Shown here: positions 5,638 to 5,951 of the stretch, piece by piece
Layout of the letters: every line of letters begins with the position of its first letter
How positions within the stretch are numbered: the stretch's first letter is position 1
NCBI GenBank assembly: GCA_022360735.1
Contig: JAKSCF010000715.1
Coordinates: 1 to 5,951 of the forward strand
DNA from: Clostridia bacterium
Lineage (GTDB): Bacteria; Bacillota_A; Clostridia; Peptostreptococcales; JAAYPU01
Length of the DNA stretch: 5,951 nt
Direction of reading: 5' to 3'
Program-made: the position numbers and the translations under genes
Notes under the pieces: generated by a model
Told to the model about the DNA's origin: nothing
Seen by the model: only the letters and a program-made list of their open reading frames with translations
Database searches by the model: none

Positions 5638-5698
5638 TTGAAGCCCTAACACAAAATCTTCGATTTTGATGTAGGTCTCATGCAAAACGAAAGAAATC
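5638..5698 (+). repeat. 61-nt repeat unit with hairpin box, copy D
   Basis: The box (5638-5681) has CCTA/TAGG and CAAAATC/GATTTTG. Compared with copy C one G-C pair has become A-T on both sides of the stem. The tail contains GAAATC, which can pair with GATTTC (5702-5707) beyond the unit. Confidence 0.75.
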
Positions 5699-5701
5699 TC
5701 C

Positions 5702-5785
5702 GATTTCGTCTTCGTGACTGCCTGATTTCGTCTTCGACACTGCCCAATCGTCTTATCTACTGCCCAATCGTCTTCGAGACTGCGC
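5702..5785 (+). repeat. four degenerate tandem repeats of 20-22 nt
   Basis: The units are 5702-5723, 5724-5745, 5746-5765 and 5766-5785. Each contains TCGTCTT near its start and ACTGC near its end. The first two share GATTTCGTCTTCG and the last two share AATCGTCTT. The unit length drops from 22 to 20 by loss of two bases. There is no reading frame or spacer pattern. It looks like slippage-derived sequence next to the hairpin-box cluster. Confidence 0.7.
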
Positions 5786-5854
5786 TCCCCTATACAATCG
5801 ATTGATTATTTTTTGTTATATTCTACAATGTTTTGTTAATTCTCTTCTACGTAT

Positions 5855-5894
5855 AGTGGAAGTTTCTAACGAATCTAACGTAAAAACTTCCACT
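5855..5894. repeat. perfect 11-bp inverted repeat with duplicated loop motif
   Basis: AGTGGAAGTTT (5855-5865) pairs with AAACTTCCACT (5884-5894) over an 18-nt loop that contains CTAACG twice. Neither strand has a good T-tract after the stem, so a simple terminator is doubtful. It may be a terminator for a gene outside the window, a protein-binding palindrome or a small insertion. The rest of 5786-5951 is AT-rich, without a gene I can support. Confidence 0.6.
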
Positions 5895-5951
5895 TATGAT
5901 TATATTAGATTATTTTCTCATTGTATATATTTTTCAAATCAAATCTATTCA

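Noticed and set aside
5493..5785. CRISPR array
   Set aside because: Units are few, of two different lengths, vary inside the repeated part itself and have no unique equal-length spacers; there are no cas genes.

Overview
The window is AT-rich, with Shine-Dalgarno sites close to the GAGGTG/AGGAGG type and no archaeal or eukaryotic signals. The protein set (a DUF1015 protein, a LacI/CcpA-type regulator, and a run of RluB, a small GNAT-like protein, MnmM/YtqB and cytidylate kinase) points to a low-GC Firmicute, most likely an anaerobic member of Clostridia. I cannot name a genus.

Layout. Positions 1-114 hold a good sigma-A promoter (TTGAAA-17-TATAAT) for a single plus-strand gene, a DUF1015 family protein (115-1359). 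A T-rich terminator follows, set inside an 82-nt nested inverted repeat (1400-1481). Positions 1500-1725 carry a compact structured element on the plus strand: a weak -10 box, three abutting stems, a conserved 42-nt hairpin box (box A) and an intrinsic terminator. I read it as a candidate non-coding RNA of about 200 nt or a relic of a mobile element. I see no gene in 1726-1894.

Everything from 1895 to 5467 is on the minus strand. In transcription order it is rluB (23S rRNA pseudouridine synthase), a 145-aa GNAT-like protein with a C-terminal cysteine cluster, mnmM (wobble-uridine methyltransferase), cmk (cytidylate kinase), then a LacI family regulator. The first four are 19-27 nt apart and look like one operon of translation and nucleotide housekeeping genes. 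The regulator lies 109 nt further on, with its own promoter and a palindromic operator-like site placed for autorepression.

The stretch upstream of rluB (5468-5951) has no gene. It holds three more copies of the hairpin box (B, C, D), all on the plus strand and so antisense to the rluB leader. Copy B carries the same terminator module as copy A, 3.8 kb away. Next come four degenerate 20-22 nt tandem repeats (5702-5785) and a perfect 11-bp inverted repeat (5855-5894).

The most interesting signal is this box family. Across four copies the stems change on both sides so that pairing is kept, while the flanks (TTGAAGCCCTA and AGGTCTCAT) stay fixed. It may be the right end of an IS200/IS605-type element with its omegaRNA, or an undescribed dispersed small RNA module. 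No transposase gene is present in the window. In three minus-strand genes the most upstream possible start is a GTG at or inside the Shine-Dalgarno site, so I have moved those starts downstream.
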